Below, in pieces: positions 34,323-42,731 of a stretch of DNA of 64,000 nt. The position numbers were made by a program, and so were the translations under genes. The first letter of the stretch is position 1; each line of letters opens with the position of its first letter. Below the pieces are notes generated by a model that saw only the letters and a program-made list of their open reading frames with translations, did not search any database and was not told the origin of the DNA. Origin of the DNA: Salinibacterium sp. (lineage in GTDB: Bacteria; Actinomycetota; Actinomycetes; Actinomycetales; Microbacteriaceae); NCBI GenBank assembly GCA_019638845.1, contig JAHBSZ010000004.1, positions 62,001 through 126,000 on the forward strand, in the 5' to 3' direction.

Positions 34323-35771
34323 GTGCCCTCTTCCATCGACCCCTCTGATCTTGAGGTCACCCTCCGCGTGCTCAAGAGCATGGCCGAACTGGATCACGAG
34401 CACCCGGACTTCATCGCCGTTCGCCAAGCAACCGCAAAGATGTTCAAGGCTGTCAAGAAGGAACGCCGACTCGAGAAGCGTGCGGGTATCGCCGATGCCG
34501 ACCGCAGCGTCATCGCAGCCACGGCGACCGGAGCCCCCGACCGAATCGACGACGAGACGCGCGGTATTCCGATCGCCACCCGAATCGAGACCCCGACCGC
34601 CGGTACCCTCATCAAGCCCCGCTCGTGCTACATCTGCAAGCAGCCTTACACGATCGTCGACGCGTTTTACCATCAGCTCTGCCCCGACTGCGCGGCGATG
34701 AGCCACGAGAAGCGTGACGCCCGTGCCGACCTCACCGGCAAGCGAGCCCTGCTCACCGGTGGCCGAGCCAAGATCGGCATGTACATCGCATTGCGGCTGT
34801 TGCGGGATGGCGCCCACACCACGATCACCACGCGATTTCCACGCGACGCGGTACGACGTTTCACCTCACTCGACGACTCCGCCGACTGGATCCACCGCCT
34901 TCGCGTTGTGGGGATAGACCTGCGTGACCCTGCTCAGGTGATCGGGCTCGCCGAGTCCGTTGCCGAGCAAGGGCCGCTCGACATTCTCATCAACAATGCG
35001 ACTCAGACCGTGCGTCGCACTGCGGGCGCATACCAGCCGCTCGTCGACGGCGAACTCGCACCCCTGCCGAACGGCCCCCTGCCCGAACTCGTCACCTTTG
35101 GGCACACCAACGATCCACACCCCCAGGCCCTTCAGCAGTCCGTGGCTGCCCACCCCATCCTCGCCGCTGCTGCCGCGCGCGCCGAAGAACTCACCGAGCA
35201 GGCGCTCGCACCGGGGTCGAGCTCACTCGAACGGCTCGCTGCCGGAACCGCGATCGACGCCGGTGGGCTGCTCCCCGATCTCGAGCACGTCAACTCGTGG
35301 ACGCAGCACGTGGACGAGGTCGATCCGCTCGAAATGCTCGAGGTGCAACTCGCCAACACGACGGCGCCGTTCATCCTCATCTCGAAGCTGCGGCCCTCGA
35401 TGGCTGCCTCCCCCGCCCGCCGCAAGTACGTCGTGAATGTGAGCGCCATGGAGGGCGTGTTCGGACGCGGCTACAAAGGCCCGGGGCATCCGCACACGAA
35501 CATGGCGAAGGCCGCGGTCAACATGCTCACCCGCACGAGCGCGCGGGAGATGTTCGAGACCGACGCAATCTTGATGACGAGTGTCGACACCGGCTGGATC
35601 ACCGACGAACGACCGCATCCGACGAAAGTGCGTCTCGCCGAAGAGGGGTTCCATGCGCCGCTCGATCTCGTCGACGGCGCCGCCCGCGTCTACGACCCGA
35701 TCGTGCGTGGCGAGGCCGGCGACGATGTGTTCGGCGTCTTCCTGAAGGACTACGCCCCGGGCTCGTGGTGA
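34323..35771 (+). CDS. Large SDR-family protein with N-terminal Cys4 motif
   Basis: 482 residues, about twice a normal SDR. Residues 1-95 are helical and charged; C102-x2-C105 (CYIC) and C120-x2-C123 (CPDC) form a zinc-ribbon-like knuckle; the Rossmann domain starts at about 140 with TGGRAKIG in place of TGxxxGIG, then ILINNATQTVRR, a long insertion (about 250-340) and VVNVSAMEGVFGR..KGPGHPHTNMAKAAVNMLTRT. The usual YxxxK is seen only as HxNMAK, so the Tyr is replaced. Function unknown. GTG start, leaderless. Confidence 0.8.
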   Translation: MPSSIDPSDLEVTLRVLKSMAELDHEHPDFIAVRQATAKMFKAVKKERRLEKRAGIADADRSVIAATATGAPDRIDDETRGIPIATRIETPTAGTLIKPRSCYICKQPYTIVDAFYHQLCPDCAAMSHEKRDARADLTGKRALLTGGRAKIGMYIALRLLRDGAHTTITTRFPRDAVRRFTSLDDSADWIHRLRVVGIDLRDPAQVIGLAESVAEQGPLDILINNATQTVRRTAGAYQPLVDGELAPLPNGPLPELVTFGHTNDPHPQALQQSVAAHPILAAAAARAEELTEQALAPGSSSLERLAAGTAIDAGGLLPDLEHVNSWTQHVDEVDPLEMLEVQLANTTAPFILISKLRPSMAASPARRKYVVNVSAMEGVFGRGYKGPGHPHTNMAKAAVNMLTRTSAREMFETDAILMTSVDTGWITDERPHPTKVRLAEEGFHAPLDLVDGAARVYDPIVRGEAGDDVFGVFLKDYAPGSW

Positions 35772-35775
35772 GGCA

Positions 35776-35970
35776 ATGAAAGTCGGCGACCGTGTCGTCG
35801 TGCGCTACCGCCTCGCCGATGGACGAGCGACGGATGCCCTCGGCATTCTCCTGGAGGCAACACCAACCCACCTCGTCGTCGACGGCAAACGGGGAGTCGA
35901 GCGGATCGCCGTGGATGACGTCATCGCAGCCAAGCAGGTTCCGCCGCCACCCGCGCCACGCCCACGCTGA
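35776..35970 (+). CDS. Small protein resembling a stand-alone SH3-like domain
   Basis: 64 residues: GDRVVVRYRLADGRATDALGILLEATPTHLVVDGKRGVERIAVDDVIAAKQVPPPP. This is like the beta-barrel N-terminal domain that precedes GNAT acetyltransferase domains in some actinobacterial proteins, but no GNAT follows. It begins 4 nt after the SDR stop, so it is probably translated by coupling. Confidence 0.65.
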   Translation: MKVGDRVVVRYRLADGRATDALGILLEATPTHLVVDGKRGVERIAVDDVIAAKQVPPPPAPRPR

Positions 35971-35973
35971 CCA

Positions 35974-36777
35974 CTAGGTCGTGCTCGCGCGGCGGATGTT
36001 CTTGACGTCGATCGGACCGATCACCGGCGATCCGCGCTTCTTCCGACCGTCGATCGCGAACCAAATCACGTTTTCGAGCAGCACGTAGGGCACATACGCC
36101 GCGAGTTGGAGGATGACCACCGGGACCAGGAGCGCTCCCGCGTAGCTCGCCCACACGAGCACACGCCACTGCCGTCCGAGCAGGCTCGTCACGAGCGGAG
36201 CAGTGAGCATTACCGCACCGACCCACCACGGCAGGCCGAACGCAAGCGCCGCGACGGGGGCACCGACTATCAGAGCTAAACCGAACGCCGCGAGCACGAG
36301 GTAGCCGACGAAGGCCGCCACGGCATGCTTCTGGTATCTCTCGAGCGAGACGAACGTCCACATAAGCCACGACCGGAATGGGGCAACCTCGAGCTCTCGC
36401 AGGCCCAGGCGGAACGCGCGGTCGATCCGCACCCGCCGCGCCACGGCCTCCCGACTGTCGATGAGCCCAGACTGGTGATCGCTGTACACCTTCCAGCATT
36501 CGCTGTCGTGAACGACGGCAGGCGCGGTCTGTCGGCCGTAGGACGCGATCAAACTCCAGAAGAGCGTCGGCACGGAGGCGAGGTCTGTGCGATTGCCTGG
36601 CTCCGGGTGCAGGTCTGGCTCGTGTCGATGCGCCCAGGTGATCTCGGCACTCGGCGGCGCCTCGCCCATGCCCTCGTAATAGCCGATCGTCTGCCGCAGT
36701 TGGAACGTGGGTGCCGCAATGGGTACCTGAGCAAGCTCAATCGTTGTCAGTTTGGCGCGGTCAGAATCGACGAACAC
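35974..36777 (-). CDS. DUF1353 protein with membrane segments
   Basis: 267 residues. The N-terminal part carries the DUF1353 pattern, with PGNRTDLASVPTLFWSLI (about 60-77) and VVHDSECW (about 88). The C-terminal 130 residues add three or four hydrophobic helices and end in a charged cytosolic tail. DUF1353 is common in phage-related proteins, but nothing else here is phage-like. GTG start with GAGGGGG upstream. Role unknown. Confidence 0.7.
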   Translation of the reverse strand: MFVDSDRAKLTTIELAQVPIAAPTFQLRQTIGYYEGMGEAPPSAEITWAHRHEPDLHPEPGNRTDLASVPTLFWSLIASYGRQTAPAVVHDSECWKVYSDHQSGLIDSREAVARRVRIDRAFRLGLRELEVAPFRSWLMWTFVSLERYQKHAVAAFVGYLVLAAFGLALIVGAPVAALAFGLPWWVGAVMLTAPLVTSLLGRQWRVLVWASYAGALLVPVVILQLAAYVPYVLLENVIWFAIDGRKKRGSPVIGPIDVKNIRRASTT

Positions 36778-36796
36778 GGATGCCCCCTCAATCGGT

Positions 36797-37819
36797 CTAC
36801 CGGGAGGCTAGCCCGATCCGCCGACGAGCGGAACCGGTGACCAGGATCACGCCGACCAACACCCCCAGTACCGCGACGGCAGCAGGACGCCGGACATCGA
36901 GCCCCGTTTCCGCGAGTGAAGGTCCCGCCGCGACGACCACGGGAGTGTTAGCGGCACGAGCGGCTGCCGCGGCCGCGAAGGAGATAGCCGCGGCATCGGA
37001 CACCGTGGTCATCGTGGGCCCGGAGATCGGGGTGCCCGCGGCGCCCGGTGTGAGTCCTCCCGTCGCGGTCGCACACGTGCTCGGGGTACGGATGACGTTG
37101 CTGTCGAGCGTGACTGACCCGTCGAGAGCGAGCAGGCGCGCGCCCTCGGCCGTGCCCGAGCCGACCGTGGCATCCGTGGTCGCACTGACCGACGTCCGGG
37201 CGATGAGAGTGCCCGCAAACAGCGAACTCGTCCCGAGGGTTGCCGAACTGCCGACTTGCCAGAACACGTTGCACGCCCGGGCTCCACCCACGAGCGCGAC
37301 GACGCTGTTCGAGCTCGTGATGAGGGTCGAACTCGATTGGAAGACGAAGACGTCGTCCGGGCCACCGTTGAGAACGACAGTTCCCGTGAGTTGGAGCGTA
37401 TTTGCCGCCGGGGCTCCGTGATAGACCCCCGGGCCGTACTCGAGCCCGCCCAACTCGTTGGGTATTGCGGTTCCGCCGAGCGCTTCGAGCGCGTCATACG
37501 CGTTGCTCGCATCACTCTGGCCGTTCACCGCTTGCGCCGCGGGCGGCGTGTAGATGGTGCCGTTCACGAGTCCCGGCGGAAAACCGGTCACGGCGGCAGC
37601 GAGACCGGGCGACAGTCCGACATCGCCGGTGATGACCGACGGTCCAGTGTTCGACACGGCAAGTCCGCCTAAAACTGCGAGGCTCTGGGCAGAGCCGAGG
37701 AAGTCCGAGTCCCCCGCTACGCCAGCAGCGGCGTGGGCTGCGCTGACGGGCAGGAAGACGGCGAACGCGAGTCCACAGGCGAGTGTCAGCGAGGGAAGAG
37801 TGCGGCGATACGTGACCAT
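36797..37819 (-). CDS. Ice-binding protein (DUF3494), LAETG wall-anchored
   Basis: 340 residues. Signal peptide (TYRRTLPSLTLACGLAFAVF.. cut near AHAAAG), then a DUF3494 beta-solenoid of about 200 residues (LGGLAVSNTGPSVITGDVGLSPG, DASNAYDALEALGG, LGGLEYGPGVYHG, GPDDVFVFQSSSTLITSSNS, ACNVFWQVGSSATLGTSSLFAGTLIA), the fold of bacterial ice-adhesin/antifreeze proteins. A short Ala/Thr-rich spacer leads to LAETG (302-306), a hydrophobic helix and RRR: a sortase-E-type sorting signal. Start ATG at 37817-37819 is chosen because AGGAA lies 6 nt upstream. Confidence 0.88.
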   Translation of the reverse strand: MVTYRRTLPSLTLACGLAFAVFLPVSAAHAAAGVAGDSDFLGSAQSLAVLGGLAVSNTGPSVITGDVGLSPGLAAAVTGFPPGLVNGTIYTPPAAQAVNGQSDASNAYDALEALGGTAIPNELGGLEYGPGVYHGAPAANTLQLTGTVVLNGGPDDVFVFQSSSTLITSSNSVVALVGGARACNVFWQVGSSATLGTSSLFAGTLIARTSVSATTDATVGSGTAEGARLLALDGSVTLDSNVIRTPSTCATATGGLTPGAAGTPISGPTMTTVSDAAAISFAAAAAARAANTPVVVAAGPSLAETGLDVRRPAAVAVLGVLVGVILVTGSARRRIGLASR

Positions 37820-38016
37820 TGGGGATTCCTGTCGATTCATGAGGGTGTAGCGCACCGTTCATGATCAGCAGGGATGTGCATCCCACGGGTTGTCTCAGCT
37901 GGTCTCCCCCAAGACTGAGTTGTCTACTCCCAATAGTCAAGCGTCGAGCATTGGCGGCGTACCCCGGTCTCTCCGAGTTCTGGGCCGTATCATGTCCACA
38001 ACGTTGGGAGGCTCGG

Positions 38017-38586
38017 GTGTCGCAGGTCGCCGTCGCTCGAACCCCTCGGCACCCCGATGTCGATGAGCGCATCTTCACCGCAGCCCTCGACATCGTGCGA
38101 GGCAAGGGACCACTCGCGGTGAGCGTCGAGTCGGTCGCCGCGGCATCCGGCGTCGCGAAAACGACGATCTACCGCCGATACGAGAACCGCGAGTCGCTAC
38201 TCACTGCGGCGATCATGTCCGCCGCGACCACAGTCGAGTTCCCGTCCGCCCTCTCGGCGAAGGACTCATTGCGCTGGGTGCTGCGACACGCGCGCGACAC
38301 GATCGAGAACGTCGTCGGGCGCGGCACCATCGCTGCGGTCATCATGAACGAAGACCCACAATTCACAGAACTGCTGCTCGGGATGATCCGCAACTCGACC
38401 CGTCCTCTGCGCGTCGACCTCCGCGAACGTGCCCTCGCGGGAGAGATCAAGGCCGACCTCGACATCGAACTTGCCATGAGCGTTGTGCTCGGGGTCGTCG
38501 TTGCCGAACTTATCCGTGGCCGGGCGACCGAAGACGACTGGGTGGAGGCAGTACTCGCCCTGCTCTGGCCGGCGTTCGAGGCCTGA
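38017..38586 (+). CDS. TetR regulator next to the lipid cluster
   Basis: 189 residues. HTH at about 15-62 (ERIFTAALDIVRGKGPLAVSVESVAAASGVAKTTIYRRYENRESLL), TetR_C_11-like C-terminus. GTG start with GGGAGG 5 nt upstream; the longer frame from 37861 has no such signal. Its stop faces that of the alkyl-DHAP synthase-like gene 12 nt away. A candidate repressor of the cluster's divergent promoter. Confidence 0.85.
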   Translation: MSQVAVARTPRHPDVDERIFTAALDIVRGKGPLAVSVESVAAASGVAKTTIYRRYENRESLLTAAIMSAATTVEFPSALSAKDSLRWVLRHARDTIENVVGRGTIAAVIMNEDPQFTELLLGMIRNSTRPLRVDLRERALAGEIKADLDIELAMSVVLGVVVAELIRGRATEDDWVEAVLALLWPAFEA

Positions 38587-38598
38587 GCAGGGCGCGAA

Positions 38599-40356
38599 CT
38601 ACTTCTTCGATGCGGGCTTTCGTGCCACCGGAGCCTTCTTCGCAGCAGGCTTGCGCGTGGCCGGAGTCGTCACCTTCGGACGAGGCAGGATCTTGCCGGG
38701 GTTGAAGTTGTCGTTCGCATCAGAACTCGCGAACAGTCCGGCCATAATCTTGACGCCCTCGGGAGAGATGTCTTCGCTCAGCCACGGCGAGTGCTCGAGC
38801 CCGACCCCGTGGTGGTGCGAGATCGTCGCATCGTTGTCGACGAACGACTGCTGGATGGCTTTCTTGACGACGTCGTATTCGGCGATCGGATCCTTGTCGA
38901 ACACGAACGCAAAGGTGAAGTACAGGCACGCGCCCGAGTGATACGAGTGCGACATGTGCGACATGATCCAGCCTTGGATGCCGATCTGGTCGTAGGCGCC
39001 CTGAGCCGCTGCGTAGGCCGCGTCATGCACTTGATTGAGCTTCGACCACGGCGCTGCGGTCTCCGACACGTCACCCGCTGCCCCCATGTCGAGCAGGAAG
39101 TCGCGCAGATACGGGGTGTCGAACTTCTTCTGGTCGTACAGCACCCCGGGGCCGGTTCCAATGATGGTGAGGCCCTTGTGCTTGCGGATGATCTTCTCCA
39201 CGAGTTTGCGCTGACGCTTCGCGTGCGAGGGGCTGCCCTCGTACCCGATGAACGACAGGCAGATCTGATCGAGGTTCTTCTTGCCCCACGCCACACTCAT
39301 GATCCAAGGCAGGAGCGTTCCCGCCATGAACTTGTCGAGCCCCTTGCGGTCTTTGGACGTCGCGAGCGAGAAGCCCGTCTCCCGCGCATCGGAGATGCGG
39401 GTGATCGAGGGGGCTGCGTCCGACTCAGAGATCTCTTGCATGGCAGCGATGCCTGCCTCCCAGTTCGGGAAGAAGTAGGCATAGACGTCGCGCTTGGCGG
39501 GAATACGGTGCACTTGAGCGGTGACCTCCGTGATCACGCCGAGGCGTCCCTCCGAGCCGAGGATCATCTCGCGAACCGACGGGCCGCTGGAGGTCGACGG
39601 CAGCGGACGCAGCACGAGGGCACCGCCCGGACGCACGACCCGCAGGCCGCGTGCAATGTCGGCAATGTCTCCATACTTGTCTGACTGCATTCCGGATGAG
39701 CGAGTGGCGACCCAGCCGCCAATTGTCGAATGTGTGAAGCTGTCGGGGAAGTGACCGATCGTCCACCCCTGGGCGTTCAGTTGCGCCTCGAGGTCGGGGC
39801 CTTGAGCACCGGCCTGGATGCGGGCGAGGCCAGAGTCCGTGTCGATGTCGATGACCTTGCTCAGGCGACCGAGGTCGAGCGACACGATGGTGCGCTTCTC
39901 CTCAGGCATCGGCTCGAGACTTCCACCGATGTTGCTTCCGCCGCCAAACGGAATAATCACGGCGTTCGCGGCGACCGCAGCATCCACGATCTTCTGGACT
40001 TCGGCTTCGTCTGCCGGGTATACAACGACATCCGGGCTCCGCAGAATGAGGTTGCCGCGTACCCGCATGAGGTCACGGATGCTCTTGCCGTAGGTGTGCA
40101 CGACGCGTGCCATGTCGTCCGTGGTGACGTGCTTGGCACCGACCACGCCGGTGAGTGTCTTGACGAACGCTGCGGTCGCGTTCGACTTGCCCACTTTGAG
40201 GTCGGAGAACGACGGCTCCCCCGCGCGAGTCGCGGTGAGCAGGTCGAGCCCGACCGCATACTTCACGAACGGCGCGAAGCCGGGCTTGTCCTCATAGTGG
40301 AAGCCGACACCGTCGACGCCCCAGCCCCACCACTTCATGTGCTTGACGTCAGTCAT
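38599..40356 (-). CDS. Alkyldihydroxyacetonephosphate synthase-like FAD oxidoreductase
   Basis: 585 residues. FAD_binding_4 domain with PFGGGSNIGGSLEP (about 138-151) and (G)WTIGHFPDSFTHSTIGGWVATRSSGMQSDKYGDIADI, the phosphate-binding block typical of alkyl-DHAP synthases; the C-terminal FAD-oxidase_C domain contains HMSHSYHSGACLYFTFAF and HHHGVGLEHSPWL, matching the AGPS active-site His cluster. The known reaction swaps the acyl chain of acyl-DHAP for a fatty alcohol, making an ether bond. The last 25 or so residues are a Lys/Ala/Pro tail. AGAAGGGA precedes the ATG. Confidence 0.87.
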   Translation of the reverse strand: MTDVKHMKWWGWGVDGVGFHYEDKPGFAPFVKYAVGLDLLTATRAGEPSFSDLKVGKSNATAAFVKTLTGVVGAKHVTTDDMARVVHTYGKSIRDLMRVRGNLILRSPDVVVYPADEAEVQKIVDAAVAANAVIIPFGGGSNIGGSLEPMPEEKRTIVSLDLGRLSKVIDIDTDSGLARIQAGAQGPDLEAQLNAQGWTIGHFPDSFTHSTIGGWVATRSSGMQSDKYGDIADIARGLRVVRPGGALVLRPLPSTSSGPSVREMILGSEGRLGVITEVTAQVHRIPAKRDVYAYFFPNWEAGIAAMQEISESDAAPSITRISDARETGFSLATSKDRKGLDKFMAGTLLPWIMSVAWGKKNLDQICLSFIGYEGSPSHAKRQRKLVEKIIRKHKGLTIIGTGPGVLYDQKKFDTPYLRDFLLDMGAAGDVSETAAPWSKLNQVHDAAYAAAQGAYDQIGIQGWIMSHMSHSYHSGACLYFTFAFVFDKDPIAEYDVVKKAIQQSFVDNDATISHHHGVGLEHSPWLSEDISPEGVKIMAGLFASSDANDNFNPGKILPRPKVTTPATRKPAAKKAPVARKPASKK

Positions 40357-41038
40357 GTGCGTGTCCCTTCTGAGAGTGCGCCGGCATCGGCGACACGGTT
40401 TCATGCAATCGACGGACCTCGTCCGCCAATCGAGTCGAGAATTTGTCTGCAGTCTCACCAGACTCTGGCATCATCGGTGGTCCGAAGACCACTGTCACGG
40501 GCAATCTTCCGCGCTTGGGCCAGCTGACCCCGCGCGGCATTGCGGCACTTGCGCCCACCAGCGCGATGGGCAGGCATGGCGATTTCGTCGCAATCGCGAG
40601 GGCCGCGGCGCCGGGCTTGAAACGGCCCATGACACCGGTCTTCGAACGCCCACCCTCGGGGAAGATCAACAGTGGGACCTTCCGATCGAGCAGCGCCTTC
40701 GACGAACCGCCTCGCTTACCTTCTGACCTTCGCTCGATCGCGAACGCGTTGAAGAACAACGTCGTGAGCCATTTACGCCACTGCACATCGAAGAAGTAGT
40801 CGGCGGCGGCGCCGGCCGCGAGATACCGAGCAAGGCGGTACGGCAGTGCACCGATCACGAGCGGCGCGTCGAGGTGACTCGAGTGGTTCGCGACCACGAT
40901 GAACGGAGCATCCAGATCTTTGATGTCCTCTTCGCCTTGGGTAGTCACCCGCACCAGCCGCCACACCAGGGGTTTGAGGAGGCCGCGTTGGGCTACCCGG
41001 CGCACCCGCGCCACACCCGGCGAAGTGAAGCGGTCCAT
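40349..41038 (-). CDS. 1-acylglycerol-3-phosphate acyltransferase-like (PlsC) protein
   Basis: 229 residues. PlsC-type acyltransferase with NHSSHLD (H52-x4-D57), the FPEGGRS loop (126-132) and PIALVGA; membrane-associated. In this context it may acylate DHAP or an alkyl-glycerol phosphate. Start ATG overlaps the SDR stop as TGATG, and its own stop overlaps the next gene by 8 nt. A longer frame starts inside the SDR gene. Confidence 0.87.
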   Translation of the reverse strand: MDRFTSPGVARVRRVAQRGLLKPLVWRLVRVTTQGEEDIKDLDAPFIVVANHSSHLDAPLVIGALPYRLARYLAAGAAADYFFDVQWRKWLTTLFFNAFAIERRSEGKRGGSSKALLDRKVPLLIFPEGGRSKTGVMGRFKPGAAALAIATKSPCLPIALVGASAAMPRGVSWPKRGRLPVTVVFGPPMMPESGETADKFSTRLADEVRRLHETVSPMPAHSQKGHAHD

Positions 41039-41841
41039 CAGCGCTTCTCCGACGTCACGGAACTCTGTTCGGAGTCTGTAGTGCGGCTCGACGAAATGCT
41101 GGCCGAGATCGACCGAATGGTGCGCAACGGGAGGTGCCGCACAAACCACCCGATCATCCGGTATCGAACTGTGGGTATGGAAACAACGCGACCTCGCCGC
41201 GCATCCCGAAGCGCAGCGCGCGCGACAGTCTCGGGGTCGCTCCACAGGAAGTCGGGAACAGAACTACGGCGCATCCCAGCACGTTCGTGCCATTCGGTAC
41301 GCACCCACCCTGGCAGCACTGCGGTGACCGTGACACCGCTTCCGCGCAGTTCCACGGCGAGCCCTTGGCTGAACGAAGTGACCCACGCCTTGATCGCCGC
41401 ATACGACCCTGTCGCCAAATACGTTTGCAGACTCGAAACGTTGATGATCGACCCGCCACGACCGGCCATCGACCGGCCAGCGGCGCCCCCGAGCACGAGC
41501 ACAGCGCGACACATAACCTCGAAGGCATGTTCGTGGTGCGAGGTGTCAACTGAGGTGAGGGGCGTGTGCACTCCGAAGCCTGCGTTGTTGATGAGCAGGT
41601 CGAGGGGCCGCTCGGGATCGTCGATTCGGGCTACGACGCGCGCAACATCTGCGCGGTCTGCGAGGTCGACGCTCATGGTCTCGACATGGATGCCCGAAGC
41701 GGCATGCAATTCGTCTGCTGAAGCCTTGAGGCGATCCGGGTCGCGGGCGACGAGCACGAGGTCGTACCCGCGTGCGGCTAGCTGTCGGGCAAACGCGGCG
41801 CCGATGCCGGAAGTGCCGCCCGTGATGAGAGCCGTAGCCAT
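41038..41841 (-). CDS. Short-chain dehydrogenase/reductase of the lipid cluster
   Basis: 267 residues, classical SDR: TGGTSGIG (8-15), NNAG (86-89), Ser in INVSS and YAAIK (YxxxK) all intact. Closest in style to ketosphinganine/acyl-DHAP reductase-like and fatty aldehyde reductase-like SDRs, with a hydrophobic/basic C-terminus that may touch the membrane. Could reduce alkyl-DHAP to alkyl-glycerol phosphate. First gene of the leftward arm; TAATGT -10 box 7 nt before ATG. Confidence 0.85.
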   Translation of the reverse strand: MATALITGGTSGIGAAFARQLAARGYDLVLVARDPDRLKASADELHAASGIHVETMSVDLADRADVARVVARIDDPERPLDLLINNAGFGVHTPLTSVDTSHHEHAFEVMCRAVLVLGGAAGRSMAGRGGSIINVSSLQTYLATGSYAAIKAWVTSFSQGLAVELRGSGVTVTAVLPGWVRTEWHERAGMRRSSVPDFLWSDPETVARAALRDARRGRVVSIPTVRYRMIGWFVRHLPLRTIRSISASISSSRTTDSEQSSVTSEKR

Positions 41842-41848
41842 GACGGAT

Positions 41849-41873
41849 ACATTACGCTACGGGTCCCGTAGCG
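41849..41873. promoter_or_regulatory. Divergent promoter with perfect 19-bp palindrome
   Basis: CGCTACGGG-T-CCCGTAGCG at 41855-41873 abuts the leftward -10 box TAATGT (41854-41849) on its upstream side, so it fills the -35/-10 spacer. The rightward side has TAGACT at 41883-41888 as a possible -10. An excellent operator candidate for the TetR at 38017. Confidence 0.65.
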
Positions 41874-41924
41874 CCGCTCGGGTAGACTTCACTGGACTCT
41901 TCACCGCTCTCGGAGGTAACACGG

Positions 41925-42731
41925 ATGCCGGATCATAAAGAGGCGTCCGTGGACATCATGCGATTCCCGGCCCCCGACTTTGACGTGCGGGAGTATGCGC
42001 GCAATGCTGCCGGCTCGCACCGGGACGAATTGGGTCTCGAGGAGTACCGCGAGAACCCGCTCAGCGCGGAGGGTTTGCGCCTCATCCGCTACCTCCAGGT
42101 GATCGAACGGGCCACCATGACGCACTTGCGCAGCGTGCTCGTCACGGCGACCCACAAAGACGCCAGGATTACGGCGTTCCTCACCACGTGGGCGTTCGAG
42201 AAGTACTGGATCGCCGACGCCTTTGAACAGATCGGCCTCGCCCACCAGCCCGAGGGCACCGACGTTGACCGCGCACCCTTCATTACCCCCGCAGAGCGCA
42301 CGATCCGGGAGTCGATTGTCGCCAACATCATCGGCCTTCCGATGATCGCGGTGCACATGACTCTGGGCACCATCGACGCCTGGCTCAGCCAAGCGGCCTA
42401 TGCACGGCTTGCAGCTCTTGAACAGCACCCCCAGCTGGCTAGAACCATGCAGAAGTTCACCGAGCTCAAAGAGCGCCAGCTGACCTTCTTCGAAGCACAA
42501 TCCCGCTATCGCCTTACTGAATCGAAGCAGGCACGCAAGCTCACGCGCAAGCGACTCATCAAGACCCCGTGGCCGATCGGCGCGAAGGCAGAACCGCGAG
42601 AGGAGACCGTCTACTTCTTCGACCGTCTCTTTGGTTCTGCCCGCGAGCTCGTCGCCGAACTCGACGCCCGCATCGACACCCTCCCCGGCCAGACCGGCCT
42701 GTCGCTCATCCGAAAGGCCGCCCAGCTGTGA
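41925..42731 (+). CDS. Ferritin-like protein lacking diiron ligands (pseudoenzyme)
   Basis: 268 residues, paralogue of the diiron protein at 45033. Shared: PLP/SAE..LR.IRY.., (L)VT.(S/T)HK, IAVHM, AAY.R.A.LEQHP.L and the F(F/Y).(A)Q(S/A)R helix. Of the six ligand positions only the first Glu (E61) remains; the others are K93, I96, A152, K182 and Q185. It should not bind two irons. GGAGG lies 8 nt before the ATG. It overlaps the reductase start by GTGA, so all three rightward genes are coupled. Possibly a structural or regulatory partner. Confidence 0.8.
   Translation: MPDHKEASVDIMRFPAPDFDVREYARNAAGSHRDELGLEEYRENPLSAEGLRLIRYLQVIERATMTHLRSVLVTATHKDARITAFLTTWAFEKYWIADAFEQIGLAHQPEGTDVDRAPFITPAERTIRESIVANIIGLPMIAVHMTLGTIDAWLSQAAYARLAALEQHPQLARTMQKFTELKERQLTFFEAQSRYRLTESKQARKLTRKRLIKTPWPIGAKAEPREETVYFFDRLFGSARELVAELDARIDTLPGQTGLSLIRKAAQL

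Noticed and set aside
35974-36777. Prophage remnant suggested by DUF1353
   Set aside because: No other phage gene, integrase or attachment site nearby; DUF1353 also occurs in chromosomal genes.
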